From Massilia sp. BSC265 (GTDB taxonomy: Bacteria > Pseudomonadota > Gammaproteobacteria > Burkholderiales > Burkholderiaceae_D): a stretch of DNA of 64,000 bases. The notes under the pieces were generated by a model. That model did not search any database. It saw only the letters and a list, made by a program, of their open reading frames with translations, and was not told the DNA's origin. The DNA lies in NCBI RefSeq assembly GCF_000740675.1, contig NZ_JPXI01000037.1, positions 354,656 through 418,655 on the forward strand, written 5' to 3'. Positions 1 to 8,470 of the stretch are shown in pieces (within the stretch, counting starts at the first letter, position 1; each line of letters starts with the position of its first letter). A program made the translations under genes and the position numbers.

Positions 1-2
1 CC

Positions 3-1406
3 AGCGCCAAGGAAGGGGATTTCGTGATGGTGCTGGGCTACCCGGGCCGCACCAACCGCCACCGCCTGCCGTCGGAAGTCGAATCGACCTTCACCTGGAA
101 CTACCCGGCCTTCGTGCAGGCATCGGGCGAGACTCTGGCCATCATCGAGCGCGAGACCAAGAACGACCCGGCCGCCAAGCTCAAGTACGCCGGCCAGATC
201 GCCAGCGTCAACAACTACTACAAGAACCGCAAGGGCATGCTGACTTCGTACGCGAACAGCGACTTCCTGCAGCGTAAGACGGCCGAGCACAACGCCCTGA
301 AGGCCTGGGTCAACGCCAACCCGGCCCGCAAGGCGCAGTACGCCGCCGACATCGAGCAGGCCGAGAAGTTGATCGCCGAGCGCGACGCCAACGCCAAGAA
401 GGGCTTCTACCTGTCGTACGCCCAGCCGAAGTTCCTGTCCTCGGCACGTTCGCTGTACCGCCTGGCCAACGAGCGCACCAAGCCGGACACCGAGCGCAAG
501 ACCGGCTTCCAGGAACGCGACCTGGCGCGCTGGAACGCAATCATTGCCGGCCAGGACCGCACCTACGACGAAAAGGTCGACAAGGCGCTGGTGCTGAACT
601 TCCTGACCAAGTACAACGCGCAGCCTGCCGCCGAGCATGACGCCGCCTTCGACGCCGCTCTCGGCATCAAGCCGGGCATGACGGAAGCCGAGCTGAAGGC
701 CGCGCTGGACCGCATCTACGCCGGTTCCAAGCTGGCCGACACGGCCGAGCGCAGCGCATGGCTGAAGCGGTCGCCGGCCGAATTCCAGGCCTCGAACGAC
801 AGCTTCATCAAGGCCGCCGTCGCGATGTATGACGCGTCGATGCGCGACGAAGCCAAGGAAGAGGAACTGGCTGGCAAGATCCAGCAAGCCTACGGCAACT
901 ACATGCGCGCCAAGATCGCCTACATGAACAGCAAGGGCCAGGCGGTCTACCCGGACGCCAACGGCACCTTGCGCGTCACCTTCGGCAAGGTTACCGGCCG
1001 TGACGTCGGCGCCGACGGCACCGGTTCCTGGACCGCGTTCACGACCCCGAAAGGCATCGTGGCCAAGCACACCGGCGAAGGCGAGTTCAACGCGCCGGCA
1101 GCCCAGCTGGCGGCGATCCAGTCCAAGGACTTCGGCAAGTACGTCGATCCGAAGCTGAAGACCGTGCCGGTCAACTACCTGGCGACGCTGGACATCACCG
1201 GCGGCAACTCGGGTTCGGCCGCGCTGAACGCGAAGGGCGAGCTGATCGGCCTGGCCTTCGACGGCACCCTGGATTCGATCATCTCGGATTGGGACTTCAA
1301 CAAGGCCATGACCCGCTCGATCCAGGTCGACAGCCGCTACATGCTGTGGAACATGAAGCATGTGGACAAGGCCGACAACCTGCTGAAGGAAATGGGCGTC
1401 CAGTAA
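3..1406 (+). CDS. S46 family serine peptidase (dipeptidyl-peptidase 7/11 type), 5' end missing
   Basis: This is the C-terminal part of an S46 peptidase, a periplasmic or cell-surface dipeptidyl peptidase family (DPP7/DPP11) that removes dipeptides from peptide N-termini. The frame is open from base 3, so the gene begins left of the window; the GTG/ATG at 24-29 is internal, inside the family motif GDFVMVLGYPGRT. The chymotrypsin-like serine motif TGGNSGS lies at about 1197-1217, and the codon at 1209-1211 encodes the likely nucleophile. The downstream family block LIGLAFDG is also present. The signal peptide, catalytic His and probably Asp would be in the missing part. Family assignment is firm; P1 specificity cannot be read. 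A strong terminator follows at 1431-1461. Confidence 0.9.
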   Translation, partial: SAKEGDFVMVLGYPGRTNRHRLPSEVESTFTWNYPAFVQASGETLAIIERETKNDPAAKLKYAGQIASVNNYYKNRKGMLTSYANSDFLQRKTAEHNALKAWVNANPARKAQYAADIEQAEKLIAERDANAKKGFYLSYAQPKFLSSARSLYRLANERTKPDTERKTGFQERDLARWNAIIAGQDRTYDEKVDKALVLNFLTKYNAQPAAEHDAAFDAALGIKPGMTEAELKAALDRIYAGSKLADTAERSAWLKRSPAEFQASNDSFIKAAVAMYDASMRDEAKEEELAGKIQQAYGNYMRAKIAYMNSKGQAVYPDANGTLRVTFGKVTGRDVGADGTGSWTAFTTPKGIVAKHTGEGEFNAPAAQLAAIQSKDFGKYVDPKLKTVPVNYLATLDITGGNSGSAALNAKGELIGLAFDGTLDSIISDWDFNKAMTRSIQVDSRYMLWNMKHVDKADNLLKEMGVQ

Positions 1407-1430
1407 TCGGATCCCGTGCCTGATCAGAAA

Positions 1431-1461
1431 GCCGCACAGCCGCAAGCTGTGCGGCTTTTTT
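1431..1461 (+). terminator. Rho-independent terminator of the S46 peptidase gene
   Basis: A perfect 9-bp stem (GCCGCACAG / CTGTGCGGC) with a seven-base loop is followed by six T residues, 25 bp after the peptidase stop codon. It separates this gene from the convergent CAT-like gene. Confidence 0.9.
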
Positions 1462-1540
1462 CATGCCTGGACTACTGCCTCGAATACTTCGAGGAGATCA
1501 AGGACTTCATCCGGCAGGCAGCCGCGCGGGCTGCTCGGGC

Positions 1541-2182
1541 TCAGCGCATCATCGCTTCCAGCTCGGCCGCAATCTGCTGGGCCAGCTGGTGGATGTGGAA
1601 GCCGTCGACGAAGCCGTGGTGGGCCTGCACCGAGAACGGCAGCTCCAGGCGGCCGTTCGGCGCATCGCGGAATTTTCCCCAGGCGAGGGACGGGATGTCG
1701 GGATGGGCCAGCGAGGCGCTCGGATGCTGGATCGAGGTAAAGGCGAGCCAGGGGATGCAGGTGATGAAGACCTGTTCCTTGGCCTCGCGCGGACTCACTG
1801 TACGGTAAGCCGCGTTCAGCTCCGTCATGGCCGCCGCCTCTTCGCGCGCCGCGATGCCGCGCGCGACGAATTCGCGCAGGTCGTCGCTCCAGTCGAACAG
1901 CGCAAAGTTCAGGTCATTGTGCTGGTTAATCACCGTGAAGGACGGCCGCAAGCGGTCGATGCGAATGGCCTCGCCATCGAGCAGGCGGTAGCGGAAGTTC
2001 TCGACCTTCAGCACCGAGCGCAGCACGGCGCACAGCAGGACATGGAAAGGCGCCAGGCCCGCCTCCCGGCACCAGGGCCGGAAGTCCGGCAGCTCGAGCG
2101 GAAAGCAGATATTGACGGCGGCGCTGTCCATGGCATCGAACAGCTCGAAGCGGTCGCGCCGCCTTTCAAAATTCTCCAGCAC
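1541..2182 (-). CDS. Chloramphenicol acetyltransferase-like (CAT family) protein
   Basis: This 213-residue protein has the size and fold markers of the CAT family, trimeric acetyl-CoA-dependent O-acetyltransferases. Near the C-terminus HHGFVDGFH carries the catalytic His (about His189) and the structural Asp (about Asp193) of the HHxxxDGxH signature. The start is a GTG at 2182 with GGAG about nine bases upstream, 16 bp after the permease stop, so the two genes are probably cotranscribed. Resistance should not be assumed: many chromosomal CAT homologues act on other substrates or are untested. The pairing with an amino acid permease, not a resistance context, points to a housekeeping role. Confidence 0.8.
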   Translation of the reverse strand: MLENFERRRDRFELFDAMDSAAVNICFPLELPDFRPWCREAGLAPFHVLLCAVLRSVLKVENFRYRLLDGEAIRIDRLRPSFTVINQHNDLNFALFDWSDDLREFVARGIAAREEAAAMTELNAAYRTVSPREAKEQVFITCIPWLAFTSIQHPSASLAHPDIPSLAWGKFRDAPNGRLELPFSVQAHHGFVDGFHIHQLAQQIAAELEAMMR

Positions 2183-2198
2183 CAGCTTCTCCGTGCGC

Positions 2199-3659
2199 TT
2201 ACTGCGCCTTGTTCAGGCGGCTGTGGCGTACGCTGTACAGGAAGTAGGTGGCCACGGCCACGCCTATCCAGATGAAGAACACGCGGAAGGTCGCCGGCGA
2301 CAGGTCCTTCATGATGTACAGGCAGGCCAGCACCGACAGGCCCGGGATCACGTAGGGACCGAAAGGCACGCGGAAGTTACCCGGTTCGCCCGGTCCTTGC
2401 TTGGCGCGGATCACCGGCACGGCGATCGACACCACGATGAAGGCGGTCAGCGTGCCCATGCTCACCATGTCCCACAGGAAGCCGGAATCGACCAGGCCGG
2501 CCACCGTGCCCACCACGAGGCAGACGATGACGGTATTGCTGACCGGGGCCAGGGTGCGCTTGTTCACCTTCTGGAAGGTCTTCGGGATCAGGCCGTCGCG
2601 GCTGATGGCGTACAGGATGCGGGTCTGGCCGTAGATCGTCACCAGGGTCACCGAGAACACCGACACCACCGCCCCAAGCGACAGCACCAGCGCCGGCCAG
2701 GCCTGGCCGGTGACGTTCTGCAGGATCACCGACAGGCCGGCTTCCTGGCCCGCGAACATGCGGGCAGGCTGGGCGCCCATCGCGGCCACCGCCACCAGCA
2801 TGTAGAAGGCGGTCACGATCAGGAGCGCGGCCAGGATCCCGATCGGCACGTTGCGGCGCGGGTTGTTGGTTTCCTCGCCCGCGGTGGCGATGGTGTCCAG
2901 GCCGATGAAGGAGAAGAACACGGTGCCGGCGGCGGCGGTCACGCCGGCCATGCCGACATAGCCGCTGTCGGGGTCCGGGCTGAAGAAAGGCGTGAAGTTG
3001 GCGGCGTCGAAGCCGGTAAAGGCGATCACGGCAAAGAAGATCAGGATGGCCAGCTTGACCAGCACCATGATGGTATTGGTGGTCGCCGATTCCTTGGTGC
3101 CGCGCACCAGCAGGAGGCAGCACATCGCCACCAGGATCACCGGCGGCAGGTTGAAGTTGCCCGGGTTGAACTGGATGTTGTGGTGGCTTGATTCGAACAT
3201 CGGCGAGCGCAGGTGCGCCGGGATCTCCCATCCGAAGGCATTGGACAGGAAGTTATTCAAATAATCCGACCAGCCGATCGCCACCGCGCTTCCCGCCAAA
3301 CCGTATTCGAGCAGCAGGCAGGCCGCCACGATGAAGGCGGCGAACTCGCCCACGGTCGCATAGGCGAAGGAATACGAGGAGCCCGCGGCCGGCACGCGGC
3401 CGGCGAGCTCGGCGTAGCACAGCGCGGTCAGGCCGGCGGTGAGGGCGGCAAGCAAAAAGGAGAGGATCACGGCCGGGCCAGCCTTTGGCACCGCTTCGAC
3501 CATGGTGAAGAAGATACCGGTGCCGATGGTGGCGCCGACGCCGATCATGGTCAGCGGGAACAGGCTGAGCGATCGCTGGAGGCCGCCGCTGCCCGCTTCG
3601 TCATGATGACGTTCAGCCTGTTTGGTACGGATCAGCTTTTGGCCCAGGGTCAGATTCAC
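2199..3659 (-). CDS. APC superfamily amino acid permease
   Basis: An inner-membrane amino acid/polyamine/organocation (APC) permease, about 486 residues, with roughly a dozen hydrophobic segments. TM1 holds the family glycine motif GVGATIGTGIFF, which binds the substrate backbone in characterised members; EETNNPRRNVP and YAISRDGLIP loop motifs match the cationic amino acid transporter/YfnA-like branch. I place the start at GTG 3659 because AAAGGA lies just upstream; the frame stays open to 3722, but that extension (MKRAAECDNRAATG) looks non-conserved. It is the first gene of a pair with the CAT-like gene. Substrate is inferred only to class level. Confidence 0.85.
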   Translation of the reverse strand: MNLTLGQKLIRTKQAERHHDEAGSGGLQRSLSLFPLTMIGVGATIGTGIFFTMVEAVPKAGPAVILSFLLAALTAGLTALCYAELAGRVPAAGSSYSFAYATVGEFAAFIVAACLLLEYGLAGSAVAIGWSDYLNNFLSNAFGWEIPAHLRSPMFESSHHNIQFNPGNFNLPPVILVAMCCLLLVRGTKESATTNTIMVLVKLAILIFFAVIAFTGFDAANFTPFFSPDPDSGYVGMAGVTAAAGTVFFSFIGLDTIATAGEETNNPRRNVPIGILAALLIVTAFYMLVAVAAMGAQPARMFAGQEAGLSVILQNVTGQAWPALVLSLGAVVSVFSVTLVTIYGQTRILYAISRDGLIPKTFQKVNKRTLAPVSNTVIVCLVVGTVAGLVDSGFLWDMVSMGTLTAFIVVSIAVPVIRAKQGPGEPGNFRVPFGPYVIPGLSVLACLYIMKDLSPATFRVFFIWIGVAVATYFLYSVRHSRLNKAQ

Positions 3660-3880
3660 GGCATGTCCTTTGGTGGCGCAGCCTGTCGCAGCGCGGTTGT
3701 CACATTCGGCGGCTCGCTTCATTGACAGGAAGCCGCAATCAAACCAGCGATTATAGGGGTTTTGCGTTCGGCCAATAAAATAGTTTGCTCAAACATGCAT
3801 TTACTCAGCATCTTTTGATAGAATGGCTGCGTTCGCACTGATTTGCCCATCCAGTCCGGACCTCTTTTTTGGCTTTAAAC

Positions 3881-3897
3881 ATGCATAAATAATGCAT
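3881..3897 (+). promoter_or_regulatory. NsrR-like operator upstream of hmp
   Basis: Two ATGCAT half-sites at 3881-3886 and 3892-3897 are separated by five bases (AAATA), the spacing of the known NsrR palindrome ATGCATTT-N-AAATGCAT. A further ATGCATTT half-site lies at 3795-3802 and a -10-like TAGAAT at 3819-3824. NsrR is a nitric-oxide-sensing Fe-S repressor that controls hmp in many beta- and gammaproteobacteria, so NO-induced derepression is expected. The match is by eye. Confidence 0.7.
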
Positions 3898-3914
3898 CAA
3901 TAAGGAAACCCACC

Positions 3915-5102
3915 ATGATCTCGAGCGCTTCCCGTCCCTACATCGACGCTTCCGTCCCAGTCCTGCGCGAGCACGGCCTGACCATCACCACGACCTTCTA
4001 CCGCAGCATGTTCGAGGCCCATCCGGAGCTCAAGAACCTGTTCAACATGGGCAATCAGACCAGCGGCGTGCAGCAGCAATCGCTGGCCTCGGCGTTGTTC
4101 GCGTACGCCGCCAACATCGACAACGCCGCGGCGCTCGGTCCGGTGGTGAGCCGTATCGTGCACAAGCATGCTTCGGTGGGCATCCGTGCCGACCACTACC
4201 CCATCGTCGGTCACCACCTGCTCGGCGCGATCAACACCGTGCTGGGCGATGCCGCCACCGAGCCGCTGCTCAAGGCCTGGGAAGAGGCCTACACCTCGCT
4301 GGCGCGCCTGCTGATCGATGGGGAAGCGAAGATGTACGAGGAAGCCGGCGTGCAGCCGGGCGAGACGCGCCAGATGCGCGTGCTTGACGTCGCGCGCGAG
4401 AGCGACAACGTGGTGTCGATCCGCTTCGCCCCGGCGGACGGCGGCGCCCTGCCCCCCTTCAAGGCGGGACAGTACCTGAGCGTGGCGGTGGACTTCAAGG
4501 ACGGCCGCCGCCAGCTGCGCCAATACAGCCTGTCGGACGCGCCGGGCAAGGACAGCCTGCGCATCTCGGTCAAGCGAGAGGATGGAGGCGCGCATCCCGC
4601 CGGCGAGGTGTCGACCTGGCTGCACCACAACGTGAACGTGGGCGACCTGCTGAACGTGATCCACCCGTTCGGCGACTTCCTGCCCGATACCGAGTCGAAC
4701 GAGCCGATCGTGCTGCTGTCGGCCGGCGTCGGCATCACGCCGATGATCGCGACGCTGAACCGCATCGCGATGGTGAATCCGGAGCGCCGCGTGATCTTCG
4801 CCCACGCCGCACGCAATGCGGCGCATCATGCGCACCGGGCCGATATCGCCGCCGCGCAGGCGCGCATGCCGCACCTGCACGTGGTGACCTTCTACGAAGA
4901 GGAAGAGACAGCCGGCGCCTTGAAGGGCAAGATGGAACTGGAACGCCTGCCGTCGTGGCCGCGTGACGAGACCGACGTCTACATGTGCGGCCCGCTGCCC
5001 TTCATGCAGGCGCAGTGGCATGCCCTGCGGGCGGCAGGCGCCCCGGCAAGCCGCCTGCACCGCGAGGTGTTCGGTCCGGACCTGCTGGACAACCTGCTCT
5101 AA
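3915..5102 (+). CDS. hmp: Flavohaemoglobin, nitric oxide dioxygenase
   Basis: A full-length 395-residue flavohaemoprotein (E. coli Hmp is 396). It converts NO, O2 and NAD(P)H to nitrate in the cytoplasm. Residues 1-140 are a globin domain with the distal Tyr29, Gln53 and the haem-ligating proximal His85 at the classic positions. The FAD domain follows with RQYSLSD, then the NAD domain with GVGITPM and the terminal CGPLPFM and EVFGPD motifs. The start ATG 3915 has AAGGAAA upstream. An NsrR-type operator sits just before the ribosome-binding site. The gene appears monocistronic, followed by a REP-like pair. Confidence 0.97.
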   Translation: MISSASRPYIDASVPVLREHGLTITTTFYRSMFEAHPELKNLFNMGNQTSGVQQQSLASALFAYAANIDNAAALGPVVSRIVHKHASVGIRADHYPIVGHHLLGAINTVLGDAATEPLLKAWEEAYTSLARLLIDGEAKMYEEAGVQPGETRQMRVLDVARESDNVVSIRFAPADGGALPPFKAGQYLSVAVDFKDGRRQLRQYSLSDAPGKDSLRISVKREDGGAHPAGEVSTWLHHNVNVGDLLNVIHPFGDFLPDTESNEPIVLLSAGVGITPMIATLNRIAMVNPERRVIFAHAARNAAHHAHRADIAAAQARMPHLHVVTFYEEEETAGALKGKMELERLPSWPRDETDVYMCGPLPFMQAQWHALRAAGAPASRLHREVFGPDLLDNLL

Positions 5103-5118
5103 GTTTGGTCTGGACTTT

Positions 5119-5221
5119 CGTAGGGTGGGCGGGTCTCCCGCCCACGCGGTGGTAACTGCAATATGAAACTCCACGGCTGTTCTGGCGCCGGTTGACCGCG
5201 TGGGCAGGAAACCTGCCCAAC
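5119..5221. repeat. Paired REP-like palindromes, copy 1
   Basis: Two inverted units, 5119-5150 and 5191-5221, fill the gap between the convergent hmp and DUF2807 genes. The first is a GTGGGCGGG/CCCGCCCAC palindrome preceded by CGTAGG and followed by GCGGT; the second is an inverted, diverged version (GACCGCGTGGGC...GCCCAA). The same unit recurs at 43495 and 56597. Such REP elements are normally mobilised by RAYT transposases (not in this window) and often act as transcript ends. Confidence 0.8.
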
Positions 5222-5222
5222 A

Positions 5223-6092
5223 TCAATCCAGGAGATGCACGTTACGACCGGTGACGCTGCGCTGCGCCGGGTGGCCATACACCCGGATACCGCCCGACCC
5301 GCCGCCGTGCGCGACCAGCGACTGCTTGACGGTCGCGCGGATCCCGCCCGAACCATCCGCCGCCAGGTCGGCATCCTGCGTCGACAGACCGGCCAGGTCC
5401 AGGCTGCCCGAACCCGCGACACGGGCATTCAGCGAACGCACCGCGCCACCGGCCTGCAGCACGCCGGAACCGGCGACACTGGCGCGCACATAGTCGCCAC
5501 GGATTTCGCCGATGTTCATGCGGCCCGACCCCGCCAGGCTCAGGTCGGCGCTGGCGCTGCGCAGCTCACCCGCATCGAGGACGCCCGAGCCGCTCAGGCG
5601 CGCGTGCAGGCTGTCGACCTTGCCGGCCAGGGCGACCGTCCCGGAACCGCTCTTGCGCACTTCCAGCGGCGCGCCGTTCAGGTCGCGCACGACAACCTGG
5701 CCGGACCCGGTGGCACGCACCTCGGTCAGGCGCGGCGTGGTGTAGACGATGCGCACTGGCGTCTTGCTGCGCAGCTGGCGCTCGTTGGCGATCTTGAGGG
5801 TATTGCCCTGCGCCTCGGTGCGGATGTAGGGCAGCAGGTTGCCGTCGGCTTCGACCAGCAGCGAGGGCGCCGGGCCGACACGCACCTCGACCTGCATCGA
5901 ACCGCTCACTTCCAGCACGCCATGCGCCGCCACCTGGCGCTGGTCGCGCGCCGCGATGCCGTCGCCCTCGACCGTGCTGTCGCTGAATACCGAACGCATG
6001 CGCACGTCGCCATCGTTCGGCGAGACGATGATGGCACAGCCGCTCAGGGATGCGACAGCGGTGAGGGTGGCGATGGCGACGAGCGTACGCAT
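5223..6092 (-). CDS. DUF2807 (head GIN domain) lipoprotein
   Basis: A 289-residue envelope lipoprotein. The N-terminus is a lipoprotein signal with lipobox LSGC (Cys19). From about residue 50 it has the DUF2807/GIN pattern: repeated strands bearing GSG motifs (ATGSGQ, KSGSGT, LSGSGV, LAGSGR, VAGSGV, VAGSGS, DGSGG), which build a right-handed beta-solenoid. The molecular function is unknown. Transcription from ATG 6092 runs toward the REP pair, which probably marks its 3' end. No partner gene is evident; the upstream 143 bp have no clear motif. Confidence 0.85.
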   Translation of the reverse strand: MRTLVAIATLTAVASLSGCAIIVSPNDGDVRMRSVFSDSTVEGDGIAARDQRQVAAHGVLEVSGSMQVEVRVGPAPSLLVEADGNLLPYIRTEAQGNTLKIANERQLRSKTPVRIVYTTPRLTEVRATGSGQVVVRDLNGAPLEVRKSGSGTVALAGKVDSLHARLSGSGVLDAGELRSASADLSLAGSGRMNIGEIRGDYVRASVAGSGVLQAGGAVRSLNARVAGSGSLDLAGLSTQDADLAADGSGGIRATVKQSLVAHGGGSGGIRVYGHPAQRSVTGRNVHLLD

Positions 6093-6235
6093 GGCAGGAA
6101 TCCTTTGTGGTTGTTAACTGGTATGACTTTAACAATCACCCCGCCGCGCCGCCCGCCCCGTGCGACAGGCTGCAAGAAACGATAGCTGAACTGTGGCTGG
6201 GCCGGCTGCAACTGCGTGCTACCGGCGTGAGTCTC

Positions 6236-7348
6236 TCAGCCCACGCGCATGTTGCCGAACAGCTCCTTGTACTCACGCGGCTGCGAGCGCCAGTACTGCG
6301 GCGGGGCGAATACCTGCGCCCCCAGCTCCGCTGCCGCATGCCATGGCCAGCGCGGGTCGTACAGCATGGCGCGCGCCAGGCCGATGAGGTCGGCCTGGCC
6401 CTGCTGCAGGATGCTTTCCGCATGCTGCGGCTCGGTGATCAGGCCGACGCCGATGGTCGGGATGCCGGTCTCCCCCTTGATGCGCTGCGCGAACTCGACC
6501 TGGTAGCCGGGTCCGACGGGGATCTCTTGGCGCGGCGACAAACCACCGGTCGAGACGTGGATGAAGTCGCAACCGCGCGCCTTGAGCTCCCGGGCGAAAC
6601 GCACGCTCTGCTCGATCTCCCAGCCGCCTTCGATCCAGTCGGTGGCCGAGATGCGCATGCCCACCGCCATCTCCCGGGGCACCGCGGCGCGCACCGCAGC
6701 GAAGACCTCGAGCGGGAAGCGCATGCGGTTTTCCAGCGAGCCGCCGTAGTCGTCGTCGCGGGTGTTCGACAGCGGCGACAGGAACTGGTGCATCAGGTAG
6801 CCGTGGGCGGCATGCAGTTCGATGCCGTCCAGGCCCAGCGCCTGCGAACGGCGGGCCGCGTCGACGAATCCCGCCTTGATGCGCACCAGCCCCTCGGCGT
6901 CGAGCGCCAGCGGCGGCACTTCGCCTTCGGCATGCGCCAGGTTCGACGGTGCCACGGTCTGCCAGCCGCGCGGCTGGCCGGGTGCGATCTGTGCGCCGCC
7001 CTCCCACGGTACATCGGTCGAGGCCTTGCGGCCTGCGTGGGCCAGCTGGACGGCGATCTTGATGGGCGAATGGCGGCGCATGGCACGGATGACCGGCGCC
7101 AGCGCTTCCTGGTGGTCGTCCGACCACAGGCCCAGGTCGTCGGGAGAAATGCGGCCCTCGGGCGTGACGGCAGTCGCCTCGATGATGAGCAGGCCGGCGC
7201 CGGACAGCGCCAGGTTGCCGAGGTGGATCATGTGCCAGTCGGTCGGCAGCCCATCGACGCTTGAATACTGGCACATCGGGGCGATCGCGATGCGGTTGGG
7301 AAGTTGCAGGGGACCCAGTGTGACTGGAGAGAAAAGCATGCTGCTCAT
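6236..7348 (-). CDS. NADH:flavin oxidoreductase, YqjM-like old yellow enzyme
   Basis: An FMN-dependent ene-reductase of the old yellow enzyme family, about 370 residues, reducing activated C=C bonds with NAD(P)H. I chose ATG 7348 because GGAGG sits six bases upstream; this puts Cys26 and Tyr28 (APMCQY) exactly where the thermophilic-like YqjM class has its redox-tuning Cys26 and Tyr28. The substrate-binding pair HAAHGYL is present, and the C-terminal QYWR supplies the arginine finger typical of YqjM dimers. It lies downstream of astE in the same direction but 120 bp away, so membership in the ast transcript is uncertain. Confidence 0.92.
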   Translation of the reverse strand: MSSMLFSPVTLGPLQLPNRIAIAPMCQYSSVDGLPTDWHMIHLGNLALSGAGLLIIEATAVTPEGRISPDDLGLWSDDHQEALAPVIRAMRRHSPIKIAVQLAHAGRKASTDVPWEGGAQIAPGQPRGWQTVAPSNLAHAEGEVPPLALDAEGLVRIKAGFVDAARRSQALGLDGIELHAAHGYLMHQFLSPLSNTRDDDYGGSLENRMRFPLEVFAAVRAAVPREMAVGMRISATDWIEGGWEIEQSVRFARELKARGCDFIHVSTGGLSPRQEIPVGPGYQVEFAQRIKGETGIPTIGVGLITEPQHAESILQQGQADLIGLARAMLYDPRWPWHAAAELGAQVFAPPQYWRSQPREYKELFGNMRVG

Positions 7349-7467
7349 GCGGCCTCCGCTTGAAAGCAAAGGCTTCAGTCTAGCTCGGTGGGGAATTTGG
7401 CGCTGCGAGCTTGCTTGAGGATATGGGGCACGATGCCCATGGCACTGTGCCCTTCAGGCTTGTTCGA

Positions 7468-8466
7468 TCAGCCGATCCGCGTGACCATCAATCCAGCGCG
7501 CAAGCCTACTCGCACCTCAGGATTTGGAAACACCACCAACTCCTCATCGTGCTCCACGGTGTAGACCGTATCGCCGTCGGTCGCGATCACTTCCCCCTTC
7601 TTCATCGGTGTGAAGTTCCAGGTCTCGCGCCCCACCGACATGGTGAAGGCATCCGACAGCTTGATCACCTGACGCGCCGTAGCGAACACGTGCGGCGCCG
7701 CCTTGGCGTCAACGCCAGGCTGCCCGCGCAGCAGGCGGTCCAGCGCAGCCGAGGCATCGGCGAACTGCGACAGGTCGTTCTGCCCCAGCGTCCCGACCCG
7801 TCCCAGCTCGACGGTGCTGCCTGCAGCCCCGTGGTGCTCGGACGAATAGTAGCTGTAGGTGCCCACCGACTTCGGGTTCATGATGACGGCGCCGATCGCC
7901 GCCTGTCCCAGCCAGTCGATGAGCGCCTTGCGTGGTTCTTCGGCAATGATCTCGGGCACGATCGCGAACATCGGATAGTGCGAAGGCCGGATCGCCGTGT
8001 GCAGGTCGAGGTGCCAGCGCTGCGGCCCCGCGCCTTCGAAGAAGGCGCAGGTGGCAGCGATGAGCGCATCGGCCCGTCCTGCTTCCGCGGTGCCCGCCAG
8101 GGATCCCCGCTCCAGACGGAACATGCGGTTCAGGTCCGCGTCGATGAAGCGCTTGCCTTGGGCGATGGCGTCGATGTTCCCGACGCAGAGCATCAGGTCC
8201 ACCGCCAGCTCGGTCGGAGTGCGCGACAGGGCTTCGATGAGCCAGGCCACCATCTCGATCGGCCCGGTCTCGTCGCCATGCACGCCCACCGACACCAGTA
8301 CGCTCGGACGCTGCACATGGGCAGCGCCTTTCACGATCAGGATGCCGGGGGCCGGCAGGCTGACCGCGAAGCCAGCTTCCGAAAAGCGCTGCGCGACCGC
8401 GCCGAAATCCGCTTCGGCAAGGGCGCGCACCGCTTCCGGCAGCACAGTGTTAGCGGCTGCGCTCAT
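7468..8466 (-). CDS. astE: Succinylglutamate desuccinylase
   Basis: The last enzyme of the AST pathway, hydrolysing N-succinylglutamate to glutamate and succinate. The 332-residue protein has the AstE/aspartoacylase zinc site: His63 and Glu66 in GVHGDETGP and His156 in DLHTAIR, with the general-base Glu220 in STVELGRVG. Length is normal for AstE. It starts 4 bp after the gdhB stop, so the two are surely cotranscribed. In Pseudomonas aruCFGDBE the gene directly follows aruB; here gdhB is inserted between them. Confidence 0.95.
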   Translation of the reverse strand: MSAAANTVLPEAVRALAEADFGAVAQRFSEAGFAVSLPAPGILIVKGAAHVQRPSVLVSVGVHGDETGPIEMVAWLIEALSRTPTELAVDLMLCVGNIDAIAQGKRFIDADLNRMFRLERGSLAGTAEAGRADALIAATCAFFEGAGPQRWHLDLHTAIRPSHYPMFAIVPEIIAEEPRKALIDWLGQAAIGAVIMNPKSVGTYSYYSSEHHGAAGSTVELGRVGTLGQNDLSQFADASAALDRLLRGQPGVDAKAAPHVFATARQVIKLSDAFTMSVGRETWNFTPMKKGEVIATDGDTVYTVEHDEELVVFPNPEVRVGLRAGLMVTRIG

Positions 8467-8470
8467 CGGC

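Noticed and set aside
1541..2182. CAT-like gene as an antibiotic resistance determinant
   Set aside because: The context is a permease operon with no mobile element, and CAT-family membership alone does not establish resistance.
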